Shown here piece after piece: positions 14,623 to 22,355 of a stretch of 38,350 bases of DNA. The stretch lies in the NCBI GenBank assembly GCA_018713215.1, contig DVFO01000010.1:1-38350 (forward strand), written 5' to 3'. The position numbers were made by a program, and so were the translations under genes. The number at the start of each line of letters is the position of its first letter. The stretch's first letter is position 1. The stretch is from Enterenecus faecium (GTDB taxonomy: Bacteria; Bacillota; Clostridia; Oscillospirales; Oscillospiraceae). The notes beneath the pieces were generated by a model. It saw nothing but the letters and a program-made list of their open reading frames with translations, had not been told where the DNA came from and did no database searches.

Positions 14623-15879
14623 TTACCAAACGAGAGTTGCAAAGTAGTCGTCGGGAGTCTCCGCCCGACGCATCAGCTCCACCGAGCCGTCCCGCTTGAG
14701 CAGCAGTTCCGCCGAGCGCAGCTTGCCGTTGTACTGGTAGCCCATGGCGAAGCCGTGGGCCCCCGTGTCGTGGATGACCAGGATATCTCCCTTGTCAATC
14801 TGGGGCAGAGCACGGTCAATGGCAAACTTATCGCTGTTTTCACACAGGGAGCCCACCACGTCGTAGACGTGGTCACAGGGGGCGTCCTCCTTGCCCAGCA
14901 CCGTGATATGGTGGTAGGCCCCGTAGATGGCAGGGCGCATCAAGTTGGCAGCGCAGGCGTCCACCCCGATGTACTCCTTGTAGATGTGCTTTTCGTGGAC
15001 AGCGGTGGTGACCAGGTGGCCATAGGGGGCCAGCATGAACCGGCCCAGCTCGGTGCACAGGGAGATATCCCCCATCCCAGCGGGCACCAGAATCTCCTCG
15101 TAGGCTTTCCGCACCCCCTCGCCGATGATGGCGATATCGTTGGCGGGCTGCTCGGGGCGGTAGGGCACGCCCACGCCGCCGGACAGGTTGAGGAAGGTGA
15201 TGTGACATCCAGTGTCCCGCTGCAGCTCCACGGCCAGCTCGAAGAGCACCCGGGCCAGAGCGGGATAGTAGTCGTTGGACAGGGTGTTAGAGGCCAGGAA
15301 GGCGTGGATGCCGAAGTTCTTGGCCCCCAGCTCCTTCAGGCGGGTGAACGCCTCCTTCATCTGCTCCTTGGTCATGCCGTACTTGGCGTCCCCCGGCTTG
15401 TCCATGACCTGGAAGCCCTCCTTGCTCTCCCCCAGGGTGAAGGTGCCGCCGGGATTGTAGCGGCAGGAGATGGTCTCAGGGACACAGCCCAGGGTGTCAT
15501 AGAGAAAGTCCACGTGGGTCAGGTCGTCCAGGTTGATGATGGCCCCTAGCTTGTGGGCGTAGCGGAACTCCTCGGCGGGGGTCTCGTTGGAGGAGAACAT
15601 GATCTCATGGCCGGTAAAGCCACAGCGCTCTGCCATCATCAGCTCGGTGAGGGAGGAGCAGTCCACGCCACAGCCCGCTGCGTGGAGCAGCTTCAAAATC
15701 CCGGGGGTGGGGGTGGCTTTCACGGCGAAATATTCCTTAAAGCCGGGATTCCAGGAGAAAGCCTGGTACAGCTTCTTGGCATTGTCTTCAATCCCCGCCT
15801 GGTCGTAGATGTGGAACGGGGTGGGATAGGTCTCACGAATCTCCTTGGCCTGAGCCAGGGTGAGGAACGGTTTCTTCAT
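14623..15879 (-). CDS. lysA: Diaminopimelate decarboxylase (PLP-dependent)
   Basis: Fold-III PLP enzyme, expected to convert meso-diaminopimelate to lysine. The 418 residues start at the ATG at 15879, which has AAAGGAG upstream. The cofactor lysine is K54 in YFAVKAT; the Gly-rich LSGGVGVPY and CTELGRFMLAPYG segments bind the PLP phosphate. The C-terminal VVGSLCENSDKFA carries the active-site Cys of this family, followed by GDILVIHDTGAHGFAM. A relative acting on another amino acid (for example carboxynorspermidine) cannot be excluded, but the closest match is LysA. It stands alone with its own promoter. Confidence 0.82.
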   Translation of the reverse strand: MKKPFLTLAQAKEIRETYPTPFHIYDQAGIEDNAKKLYQAFSWNPGFKEYFAVKATPTPGILKLLHAAGCGVDCSSLTELMMAERCGFTGHEIMFSSNETPAEEFRYAHKLGAIINLDDLTHVDFLYDTLGCVPETISCRYNPGGTFTLGESKEGFQVMDKPGDAKYGMTKEQMKEAFTRLKELGAKNFGIHAFLASNTLSNDYYPALARVLFELAVELQRDTGCHITFLNLSGGVGVPYRPEQPANDIAIIGEGVRKAYEEILVPAGMGDISLCTELGRFMLAPYGHLVTTAVHEKHIYKEYIGVDACAANLMRPAIYGAYHHITVLGKEDAPCDHVYDVVGSLCENSDKFAIDRALPQIDKGDILVIHDTGAHGFAMGYQYNGKLRSAELLLKRDGSVELMRRAETPDDYFATLVW

Positions 15880-15944
15880 GGTTTTCTCTCCTTTGATGCG
15901 GCTGACGCTCCCCTTTGAACGAGACCGCAGATATATCACGCTTT

Positions 15945-15973
15945 ATCATACTAAAAGGATAGAATTTTGTCAA
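15945..15973 (-). promoter_or_regulatory. lysA promoter
   Basis: On the minus strand, TTGACA-N17-TATGAT, about 65 bases before the lysA start. Confidence 0.8.
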
Positions 15974-15997
15974 CCATGAGAAATCTCCCACTTCCCC

Positions 15998-16909
15998 TCA
16001 ATGGGGTCTCAGCTCTCTCCACAAGCGGTGGAGGCTGGCTGCCAGCAGGACCAGGCAGTACACCAGCGCCCCGATGGCCACAATGAGGATGAAGTCCCGG
16101 GTGGCGCAATAGGACACCGTGGTAACGCCCAGCACAATGAGGTGTCCCACCCCATAGGCGGGGGGCAGCAGTAGGGCCCGCCCCACCCATTGCCGGACCT
16201 TGGGCTTCTTCTTCGCTGCGCACCTCACCACCAGGAGCACCACAAACACCCCCGCCGCCAGGAACAGATAGTAGCCCAGCACCAGCCGGGGCAGGGTCTC
16301 CATCCCTCCATCCGGGTGTTCCCCATACACCAATACGTCCCCCTGCCCGTTGTTCTGGGCGTAGTACACCCGCACCGGGCGGTCGGTCTGGGGGGTAATG
16401 GTAAGGGTGCGACTCCCGGAACGGGAAAACCACTGGTCCCAGGGAGAGGTCCACGCCTGAACGGAATAGCTCTCGCTCTGGTTGTCCGGCTCCTGGGTGC
16501 CCAGGCTCTCCACCTGACACTGAGTCACCGCCTGGTCAAAGGTGATGGTGAGGCTGCCGTCCGCCTGTTCTGTCACCTCCAACAGCTGGGCGGTGTAGGG
16601 GAAATAGCGAGGCGCAGAGAGGATGGCAAAGGCAGATAAGAGCACCACCAGCACAAATCCACCCGCCAACAGGGCGGTTTGTATCCGCTTGAGCAGCAGT
16701 TTTCGCTGGAGTCGCCGCAGCGGGGCCTCGGGGCGCTCCTCCTGGGCGGGCGGGGTTACGTCCGGGGGCTGGCGCAAGCTCTGGACCTCCGCCTGGCAGG
16801 TCTCGCAGGCGGCCAGGTGTCCCCTCACAAACTCCGCGGTCTCTGGGCTGACCATGTTCTCCACATACAGGGGGAGCAGGTCTCGGACGATGCTGCATTC
16901 CTGTTTCAT
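15998..16909 (-). CDS. Membrane anti-sigma factor with zinc-finger domain
   Basis: Probable inhibitor of the ECF sigma factor encoded just upstream. The 303 residues begin with an anti-sigma zinc finger: C4 plus the HLAACETC motif (H-x3-C-x2-C, around residues 29-36), in the cytoplasm. A single membrane span follows (ALLAGGFVLVVLLSAFAIL), then an extracytoplasmic domain of about 130 residues rich in Gln, Thr and Ser, then three more hydrophobic segments near the C-terminus. The start overlaps the sigma gene stop by four bases (ATGA), so the pair is co-translated. The signal it senses is unknown. The four-span layout is less common than single-span anti-sigmas. Confidence 0.8.
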   Translation of the reverse strand: MKQECSIVRDLLPLYVENMVSPETAEFVRGHLAACETCQAEVQSLRQPPDVTPPAQEERPEAPLRRLQRKLLLKRIQTALLAGGFVLVVLLSAFAILSAPRYFPYTAQLLEVTEQADGSLTITFDQAVTQCQVESLGTQEPDNQSESYSVQAWTSPWDQWFSRSGSRTLTITPQTDRPVRVYYAQNNGQGDVLVYGEHPDGGMETLPRLVLGYYLFLAAGVFVVLLVVRCAAKKKPKVRQWVGRALLLPPAYGVGHLIVLGVTTVSYCATRDFILIVAIGALVYCLVLLAASLHRLWRELRPH

Positions 16910-17403
16910 GTTTCGTTCTCCTCCAATCGTTGTCTGACCATGGCTTTGGCCCGGTGATAGGTGACACAGGCCCAGTTGTGGGTCTTTCCAAACATCTGGC
17001 CAATCTCCTTGAAGCTCAACTCGGCAAATACCCGCCACAGAAACACCTCTTTGTAGGGCTCCGGCAGCTGGTGGAGCACCTTGCGGATACGCATGGCCTG
17101 GTCCCGCCGCTCACACAGCTGTTCCGGGGAGTCTCCCCCCTCCGACAGCTCCAATAGCTGGGCCTCATCCAGCGGGTGGGTGCGGTTTTGACCTTTCACA
17201 TAGGTCAGGTAGCAGTTTTTCCCGATCTGACACAGCCACACCCGCACCTCGCAGTCGCCCCGGAAGCTTTGGATGCCCTGCATGGCCTTAAAAAAGGTCT
17301 GGCTGGTGAGCTCCTCCGCCACATGTGGGTCCCCGGACAGGCGCAGCAGATACCGATACACGTCATTAAAGTAGGCCCGGTAGATCTCTTCAAATTCGGT
17401 CAC
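16906..17403 (-). CDS. ECF-type RNA polymerase sigma factor
   Basis: Alternative sigma-70 family factor, 165 residues. Region 2 is TEFEEIYRAYFNDVYRYLLRLSGDPHVAEELTSQTFFKAM; region 4 is LPEPYKEVFLWRVFAELSFKEIGQMFGKTHNWACVTYHRAKAMVRQRL. The start is taken as GTG at 17403, with AGGAGGT about seven bases upstream; the GTG at 17421 six codons earlier has no such site. It is followed by a membrane anti-sigma factor. A promoter-like element of ECF type lies just upstream, suggesting autoregulation. Confidence 0.9.
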   Translation of the reverse strand: MTEFEEIYRAYFNDVYRYLLRLSGDPHVAEELTSQTFFKAMQGIQSFRGDCEVRVWLCQIGKNCYLTYVKGQNRTHPLDEAQLLELSEGGDSPEQLCERRDQAMRIRKVLHQLPEPYKEVFLWRVFAELSFKEIGQMFGKTHNWACVTYHRAKAMVRQRLEENET

Positions 17404-17424
17404 GCCACCACCTCCTTCCACCCA

Positions 17425-17453
17425 TAAGACTGGGGAGTGGGGGAAATCTTACA
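17425..17453 (-). promoter_or_regulatory. Candidate autoregulated ECF promoter
   Basis: On the minus strand, TGTAAGA (17453-17447), 16 bases, then GTCTTA (17430-17425). The spacing is typical of ECF sigma promoters and it is unlike sigma-A. It would leave a very short leader (about 15 bases) before the GTG at 17403. Confidence 0.35.
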
Positions 17454-17487
17454 AGACTTCCCCGAAAAATTTTTGCTGCAACATACA

Positions 17488-17518
17488 GCGGCGTCCGGCC
17501 ATGTGAGCCGGACGCCGC
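17488..17518 (-). terminator. uraA terminator
   Basis: A perfect 12-bp GC-rich stem (17488-17499 with 17507-17518), 23 bases past the uraA stop. There is no immediate T-run; AAAAATTTTT comes about 16 bases later. Confidence 0.55.
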
Positions 17519-17540
17519 GGGTGATTGATTGGAACGCTGC

Positions 17541-18914
17541 TTAGTAACGACCAAAGTCGCCAGCACGGCCTTCGGTGACGTCGGCACCGAAGGTGTAATC
17601 CTTGCCGGGGAGGATGGCGTTGAGGGCGATACCCGCAATGGCAGCCACAGCCAGGTTGGTGAGGGTGATGTGTACCTCACCGATGGCAAAGGTGATGCCA
17701 TTGGTGAAGCCCAGACCGCACACCAGAATGACGGCGGCAATGATGAGGTTGCGGGAGTTGGTGAAGTCCACCCGGTTCTCCACCACGTTACGCACACCGA
17801 TGGCGGAGATCATACCGTAGAGGATGAAGGACACGCCGCCGATGATGGCGGTGGGGATGGAGTTGACCACGGCGGCGAAGGCGGGGCTGAAGGACAGCAC
17901 CACGGCATAGATGGCAGCCAGACGCACCACCCGGGGGTCGTGGACCCGGGAGAGCACCAGCACGCCGGTGTTCTCACCGTAGGTGGTGTTGGCGGGGCCG
18001 CCAAACAGGCCGGACAGAGAGGTGGCGATACCGTCACCGATGAGGGTACGGTGCAGGCCGGGGTCGGACAGGAAGTTCTTGCCCACGGTGGCGGAGATGG
18101 CGGACATGTCGCCGATGTGCTCCATCATGGCAGCAATGGCGATGGGGGCCATGACAAAGATGGAAGTCAGGTCAAACTTGGCGATGACAAAGGGCTGGAG
18201 ACCCACCAGCTGGGAGGAGGCCACACCGGAGTAGTCGATGAGGGGCACCACGTTACCGGCAGCGTCCACGGCGGTGGCGCCAAAGGAGTTGGCAATCACG
18301 GCCACGATGTAGGAGCCCACCACACCCAGCAGGATGGGGATGATCTTAATCATGCCCTTGCCCCAGATGTTGGCCACCACGATGATGGCCATGGCCACAA
18401 TGGCCAGCCACCAGCAGGTGGAGGCATTGGACACGGCGGAGGGGGCCAGGTTCAGGCCGATGAGGATGATGATGGGGCCGGTGACCACGGGGGGCAAGAA
18501 GCGCATGACCTTCTGCACACCCACCAGCTTGATGATACCGGCCAGAATCACATACAGCAGGCCGGCCACCACGATACCGCCCAGGGCGTACTGGAGCTTT
18601 TCGGCGGCGGCCATGTCGGCATACTTGCCAGCGGTCAGCTCACTGACGGCCTGGAAGCCGCCCAGGAAGGCGAAGGAGGAGCCCAGGAAGGCGGGCACCT
18701 TCAGCTTGGTACACAGGTGGAAAAACAGGGTGCCGATACCGGCAAAAAACAGGGTGGTCTGGATGGACAGGGGCAGGCCGTAGGAGTTGCTCACCAGCAT
18801 GGGCACCAGCACGGTGGCCCCGAACATGGCGAACATGTGCTGCAAGCCCAAAATCAGCATCTTGGGCCAGCCCAGGACACGGGCGTCCTGAATGGGCGCT
18901 TGATGGTTGTTCAC
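17541..18914 (-). CDS. uraA: Uracil permease (NCS2 family)
   Basis: Membrane nucleobase transporter of the NCS2/SLC23 family, 457 residues with about 12-14 hydrophobic segments. Family landmarks are LGLQHMFAMFGATVLVP near the N-terminus, VPAFLGSSFAF, and the substrate-region motif GPANTTYGENTGVLVLSRVHDPRV. The ANTTYGENTG form favours uracil over xanthine or urate carriers. The start is GTG at 18914 with AAGGAG upstream. The leader holds a small reading frame and an intrinsic terminator (18948-18982), so expression is probably controlled by attenuation. Confidence 0.9.
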   Translation of the reverse strand: MNNHQAPIQDARVLGWPKMLILGLQHMFAMFGATVLVPMLVSNSYGLPLSIQTTLFFAGIGTLFFHLCTKLKVPAFLGSSFAFLGGFQAVSELTAGKYADMAAAEKLQYALGGIVVAGLLYVILAGIIKLVGVQKVMRFLPPVVTGPIIILIGLNLAPSAVSNASTCWWLAIVAMAIIVVANIWGKGMIKIIPILLGVVGSYIVAVIANSFGATAVDAAGNVVPLIDYSGVASSQLVGLQPFVIAKFDLTSIFVMAPIAIAAMMEHIGDMSAISATVGKNFLSDPGLHRTLIGDGIATSLSGLFGGPANTTYGENTGVLVLSRVHDPRVVRLAAIYAVVLSFSPAFAAVVNSIPTAIIGGVSFILYGMISAIGVRNVVENRVDFTNSRNLIIAAVILVCGLGFTNGITFAIGEVHITLTNLAVAAIAGIALNAILPGKDYTFGADVTEGRAGDFGRY

Positions 18915-18947
18915 GTTATTCTCTCCTTTTCTCTCATGTTCTCACAG

Positions 18948-18982
18948 AAAAAAAGACAATCACCCGAACAAGGTAATTGTCT
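18948..18982 (-). terminator. Leader terminator (attenuator) before uraA
   Basis: On the minus strand, 11-base arms AGACAATTACC (18982-18972) and GGTGATTGTCT (18964-18954), with one G-T pair and a 7-base loop, followed directly by seven T. It is a strong intrinsic terminator only 33 bases before the uraA start, in the same direction, so it must be bypassed for the gene to be expressed. Confidence 0.88.
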
Positions 18983-19041
18983 CATATAGGACGATGGAAC
19001 GGCCACACCAAACACTCATTCGCCTTCATCTGTGCCAGCAT
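18982..19041 (-). CDS. Putative regulatory leader peptide of uraA
   Basis: A 19-codon reading frame, MLAQMKANECLVWPFHRPI, between the uraA promoter and its attenuator. GGGAGGG lies about eight bases before the ATG at 19041; an ATG two codons earlier (19047) is too close to that site. The TGA stop overlaps the first base of the terminator's 5' arm. A ribosome at the stop codon would therefore cover the arm and prevent the hairpin. The peptide has no family I recognise. Translation is inferred from the ribosome site and the geometry. Confidence 0.6.
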   Translation of the reverse strand: MLAQMKANECLVWPFHRPI

Positions 19042-19072
19042 GTCCATTCCCTCCCTTCTGTCTCGACTTTGT

Positions 19073-19101
19073 ATCATATCAGATTGGAGGTCAAATAGCA
19101 A
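19073..19101 (-). promoter_or_regulatory. uraA promoter
   Basis: On the minus strand, TTGCTA-N17-TATGAT. The transcript should start near 19066, giving a leader of about 150 bases that contains the small reading frame and the attenuator. Confidence 0.65.
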
Positions 19102-19124
19102 TACAAAATAATTTCCATCCGCCC

Positions 19125-19156
19125 GGTGTGGGGCGGGAAGATTCCCGCCCCACACC
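19125..19156 (-). terminator. Terminator after the CoA ligase subunit gene
   Basis: A 15-base perfect inverted repeat (19125-19139 with 19142-19156), GC-rich, eight bases past the stop codon. The T-run after it is weak. Confidence 0.65.
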
Positions 19157-19163
19157 CATGGGA

Positions 19164-20576
19164 TTATGCCTTGTTTTTCTTGATTTGACCGTATTTGTAC
19201 AGAGCGATCATGGCGTTGACCGCCTGCTCTGCCGTGGGATAGGCGGGGATGCCGTGGTCCCGCAGCTTCATGATGGCCTCTTGGCACTCCTCGCCGCCCT
19301 GACACTCCATGATAAAAGGCTTGCCCAAGTGCTTGTAGGTCTCGTGGATCTGGATGACCACATCCGTGACCGCAGGCACATCGGTGACAGCAGTGGGACA
19401 GATGGAGCCCAAAATGCCGTGCACGTTGGGGTCTCGGATGGCCTGGGTGAAGGCGCCCTTGTACTGGATGGGAGAGGCGGTTCCCGAGATGTCCACGGGA
19501 TTCAGAGGAGAGCCAAACATGGGCATATAGGCCCGGATGCGTCCGGCCAGACCCGAGGAGATCTCAGACAGCTCATGGAGGGGCAGGCCGCAGCGCTCGA
19601 AGTGGTCGCAGCTAAGCAAGCCGGAGCCGCCGCCGTTGGTAATCATCACGATGTGGTCTCCCTTGGGGGTGGGCTGCATGCCCAGGGCCAGGGACACGTC
19701 TAGGAACTCCTGCCAGGTAGTGGCCCGGATGGCTCCCGCCCGCTCAAAAATTTCGTCATAGAAGGCGTCGGTGGTCCCGGCGTTCTCGCTGGCGGTGTGG
19801 GCAAAAGCCGCCTTCTCGCCGATCTTGGAGCCGCCCACCTTGATGGTGACAATGGGCTTATCCACATGCTGGCAGGCGTCCACAAAGGCCTCGGGGCTGT
19901 CCAGGCCCTCGATGTAGATGGCCAGACACTTGGTGTTGGGGTCCCGCCCGGCGTAGGCCACGAACTCGCAGAAGTCCACGTCCGCCTTATTGCCCAGGCC
20001 CACAAAGAAGCTCATGCCAAAGTGGTCCTTCTGGGAGGTGCCAAGAGCGGCCAGCAGATTGGCCCCCGACTGGGAGATCATGGCCACAGGGCCCTTGATG
20101 GGCAGATAGGGGATGAAGCCGCAGTTGAAGTTCAGGTAGGGGCTGCCCATGCCCACCAGATTGGGGCCGATGAGGGGCAGCTGGTTGTCCCGGCAGTACT
20201 GGGTGAGTTGATTTTGCAGTTCGCCCCGGCCAATCTCCTTAAAGGCGCTGGTGGCGATGACCACAATCTTCACCTTTTTGGCCACACAGTCCTCCAACAC
20301 GGATTTGACAATGTGGGCGGGTACGGCCACAAATACCAAATCCACATCATAGGGAATGTCTTTGACAGTGGGGTAGGCGGGCAGGCCCTGCACCACGTTG
20401 CTTCTGGGGTTGACGGGGTACAGCTCTCCCTTGTAGCCCCAGCGGCGCAGCTCCTCAATGACCTTATAGCCCACTTTGGTGGGGTACCGGCTGGCGCCCA
20501 CCACGGCAATGGACCGGGGATTCAGGGCATATTGCAGGTTCTCAATGACATATTCTCTGGCGCGCTCTACCTTCAT
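19164..20576 (-). CDS. Acyl-CoA synthetase (ADP-forming), alpha-type subunit
   Basis: Member of the NDP-forming acetate/acyl-CoA ligases, which exchange acyl-CoA + ADP + phosphate for acid + ATP + CoA. The 470 residues contain a CoA-binding Rossmann domain (SIAVVGASRYPTKVGYKV, about 22-39), a ligase-CoA domain with MISQSGANLL (166-175), and a conserved His, H260 in AFAHTASENAG, at the place of the phosphorylated His of the ACD alpha subunit. The ATP-grasp (beta) domains are absent and no beta subunit gene is in the window, so it needs a partner from elsewhere. The start lies one base after the upstream gene's stop, with GAGGAGGT inside that gene. Confidence 0.82.
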   Translation of the reverse strand: MKVERAREYVIENLQYALNPRSIAVVGASRYPTKVGYKVIEELRRWGYKGELYPVNPRSNVVQGLPAYPTVKDIPYDVDLVFVAVPAHIVKSVLEDCVAKKVKIVVIATSAFKEIGRGELQNQLTQYCRDNQLPLIGPNLVGMGSPYLNFNCGFIPYLPIKGPVAMISQSGANLLAALGTSQKDHFGMSFFVGLGNKADVDFCEFVAYAGRDPNTKCLAIYIEGLDSPEAFVDACQHVDKPIVTIKVGGSKIGEKAAFAHTASENAGTTDAFYDEIFERAGAIRATTWQEFLDVSLALGMQPTPKGDHIVMITNGGGSGLLSCDHFERCGLPLHELSEISSGLAGRIRAYMPMFGSPLNPVDISGTASPIQYKGAFTQAIRDPNVHGILGSICPTAVTDVPAVTDVVIQIHETYKHLGKPFIMECQGGEECQEAIMKLRDHGIPAYPTAEQAVNAMIALYKYGQIKKNKA

Positions 20577-20577
20577 G

Positions 20578-21795
20578 TCATTTCACCTCCTCATGATTGG
20601 AAAACTGGCACTTGACGCAGCTTTGAGCGGTGCGGTCCTGGAGAAAGTCGTCGGTGAAGACGCACTCTTCCCAATAGCCGTTCTGGTCGTCCAGACGGGC
20701 CACCCAGCGGCGGAACTGCCGGGGCGAGTCCGCCACCTTCACCTCCTCAATTTCTCCATAGCTCTCCAGCTTGGCCCGCAGGGCCTCGGGGTCGGTGAGC
20801 TGGTTGAAGGAGCTAAGCATCACGTCATAGAAGGAGTCGGAGAACTCCCAGATGTTGTTGAACTCAGGCATGTCGCTGAGCTCGTCCACCAGCTGGGCTT
20901 TCCGGTAGCTGGGCACATTCTGGAACATGCGCACCAGGTACATCTTCATGGACAGGCCCAGGCGCATGTGGTTGATGTAGATCATGGGCACGGCGATGCG
21001 GCGCTTGTCGCAGATCTCCACAAAGTCCGCCTTCATCTGGGCCCCGTCCAGGCCGCTGAGCCGCTCCAGCACATCATAGTCGAACATGTCCCCCACGGAA
21101 GCGGTGTTGTTGATGGCGTCGATGATGGCAAAATCCGTCTTGTCCAGAACATCCTGGACCTCCAGCAGCTTGTCCACCTGCTCCTGGCCCCAGATGAACT
21201 TGCGGTAGCCGTCCCCGTGGGCATCCCACATGTTCACGTTGGACTCCCGCACATCCCGGCGGATGGGGCACAGGTGGACGTACTCCACCTCCGGCATGTC
21301 CCGCCAGGGTCCAATGACGTCGCTGAGCAGGTTATCCAGCACCCGCATGTGGTTTCCGTTGAAGTAGTCGAAGTCGCCGTTGGTCTCGTATCCGGTGCAA
21401 ATGTCGTCCTTGTTCTGGAACCACTCGGACAGCTTGGCCTTCACCGCCGGGTCGGTGCCGTCCTTGAGCTTCACCACCCAGTAGTACAGGCCCCAGCCAT
21501 ACACCGCCACCGCCGGATTGTACACGAACATAATGGCGTGCTCATCGTACATCCGCTTGATTCTCTCCCCCACTTCCGCAGCCGGAATTCCAACTTTGTC
21601 CGAGATGTACTTCAAATTGAACACCTCGGGATAGTTCTGATAGAAGGACTTGGCCACGTTGTAGGCACTAAACTCTGCGCTGTCTGTGCTGACAATCCCC
21701 GGTTCTGTAAACCCAATGCCTCTGGGCGCATACCAATACTCACGCATCCACGCCTGATGCTGGTCGGAACCAAGGGTGTAGTGATTGTTTGACAT
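20578..21795 (-). CDS. Tandem Lrp/AsnC-like protein, function unknown
   Basis: A 405-residue protein with no clear named family. Residues ~55-95 look like an Lrp-type helix-turn-helix (LKYISDKVGIPAAEVGERIKRMYDEHAI), followed by a region resembling the AsnC ligand-binding fold (YYWVVKLKDG ... DFDYFNGNHMRVLDNLL). A second such unit appears to follow from ~215 (DFAIIDAINNTASVGDMFDYDVLERLSGLDGAQMKADFVEICDKRRIAVP). The C-terminus has a CVKC pair. Tandem Lrp-like folds occur in regulators and also in enzymes such as siroheme decarboxylases; which applies here is open. ATG with GAGGAGG upstream. Coupled to the CoA ligase gene one base downstream. Confidence 0.6.
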   Translation of the reverse strand: MSNNHYTLGSDQHQAWMREYWYAPRGIGFTEPGIVSTDSAEFSAYNVAKSFYQNYPEVFNLKYISDKVGIPAAEVGERIKRMYDEHAIMFVYNPAVAVYGWGLYYWVVKLKDGTDPAVKAKLSEWFQNKDDICTGYETNGDFDYFNGNHMRVLDNLLSDVIGPWRDMPEVEYVHLCPIRRDVRESNVNMWDAHGDGYRKFIWGQEQVDKLLEVQDVLDKTDFAIIDAINNTASVGDMFDYDVLERLSGLDGAQMKADFVEICDKRRIAVPMIYINHMRLGLSMKMYLVRMFQNVPSYRKAQLVDELSDMPEFNNIWEFSDSFYDVMLSSFNQLTDPEALRAKLESYGEIEEVKVADSPRQFRRWVARLDDQNGYWEECVFTDDFLQDRTAQSCVKCQFSNHEEVK

Positions 21796-21915
21796 ACCGA
21801 TCCTCCTCGTGTTGAAATTTTGACCTGTTTTCTACGGCAACCAGCCCATGGCTGGGTCATCTTCTGTGGGGGCTGCGAGGATGAGAGAGTCATGTGCCGC
21901 CTGTCTTCTCTTGTC

Positions 21916-21944
21916 AGTTTAGCACAATCATTTTTGATATTCAA
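21916..21944 (-). promoter_or_regulatory. Promoter of the Lrp-like/CoA ligase operon
   Basis: On the minus strand, TTGAAT-N17-TAAACT, leaving a leader of about 115 bases. The leader includes a CCAGCC/GGCTGG hairpin near 21841-21855. Confidence 0.55.
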
Positions 21945-21983
21945 GTACCATTCCCGGTATAGTGCACAATTTCTAAATGCCCC

Positions 21984-22016
21984 TTGACACGTAATACTAT
22001 ACGTGGCATAGTATTA
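21984..22016 (+). promoter_or_regulatory. padR promoter and palindromic operator
   Basis: TTGACA (21984-21989), 17 bases, then CATAGT. Overlapping the spacer and -10 is a perfect 9-bp inverted repeat, TAATACTAT (21992-22000) and ATAGTATTA (22008-22016), 7 bases apart. Its place over the promoter suggests autorepression by the PadR protein encoded next. Confidence 0.7.
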
Positions 22017-22034
22017 TGTGAAGGGAGGTATTCC

Positions 22035-22355
22035 ATGGATATTCAGTTAAAGCGAGGGCTGCTGGACGTGTGTGTGCTGGCGGCCATCAAAAACGAGGAT
22101 TCCTACGGCTATCAGATCATCAAAGACATGAAGCCCTATGTGGAGATCTCCGAGTCCACCCTGTACCCCATTTTACGACGTTTAGAAGGGGCCCAGCTGC
22201 TGACGGTACGAAAGGCCGAGCACAACGGCAGACTGCGCAAGTACTACCACATCACGCCCCAGGGGCTCCAGCGTCTGGAAGATTTCAAAGCCGAGTGGGA
22301 TGAGATCGTATCCATCTACAAATTTATTGCAAGAGAGGGAGATGCGCATGAATAA
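22035..22355 (+). CDS. PadR family transcriptional regulator
   Basis: Winged-helix repressor of the PadR family, 106 residues. The N-terminus KRGLLDVCVLAAIKNEDSYGYQIIKDM and the STLYPILRRLEGAQLLTV recognition region are diagnostic, followed by the KYYHITPQGLQRL wing. The start at 22035 has GGGAGGT upstream. Its last 8 bases overlap the next gene. In many Bacillota PadR controls a DUF1700-DUF4097 membrane pair, as here. The signal is unknown; an envelope stress role is often suspected. Confidence 0.93.
   Translation: MDIQLKRGLLDVCVLAAIKNEDSYGYQIIKDMKPYVEISESTLYPILRRLEGAQLLTVRKAEHNGRLRKYYHITPQGLQRLEDFKAEWDEIVSIYKFIAREGDAHE

Noticed and set aside
17529..18989. A 486-codon open frame on the plus strand
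   Set aside because: It is antisense to the uracil permease gene; its composition (His, Gly, Asp, Gln) is that of a shadow frame.
18982..19101. PyrR-dependent attenuator before uraA
   Set aside because: I could not find a PyrR-binding loop or a clear antiterminator stem in this leader; the small reading frame ending at the terminator explains the layout better. A profile search could still overturn this.
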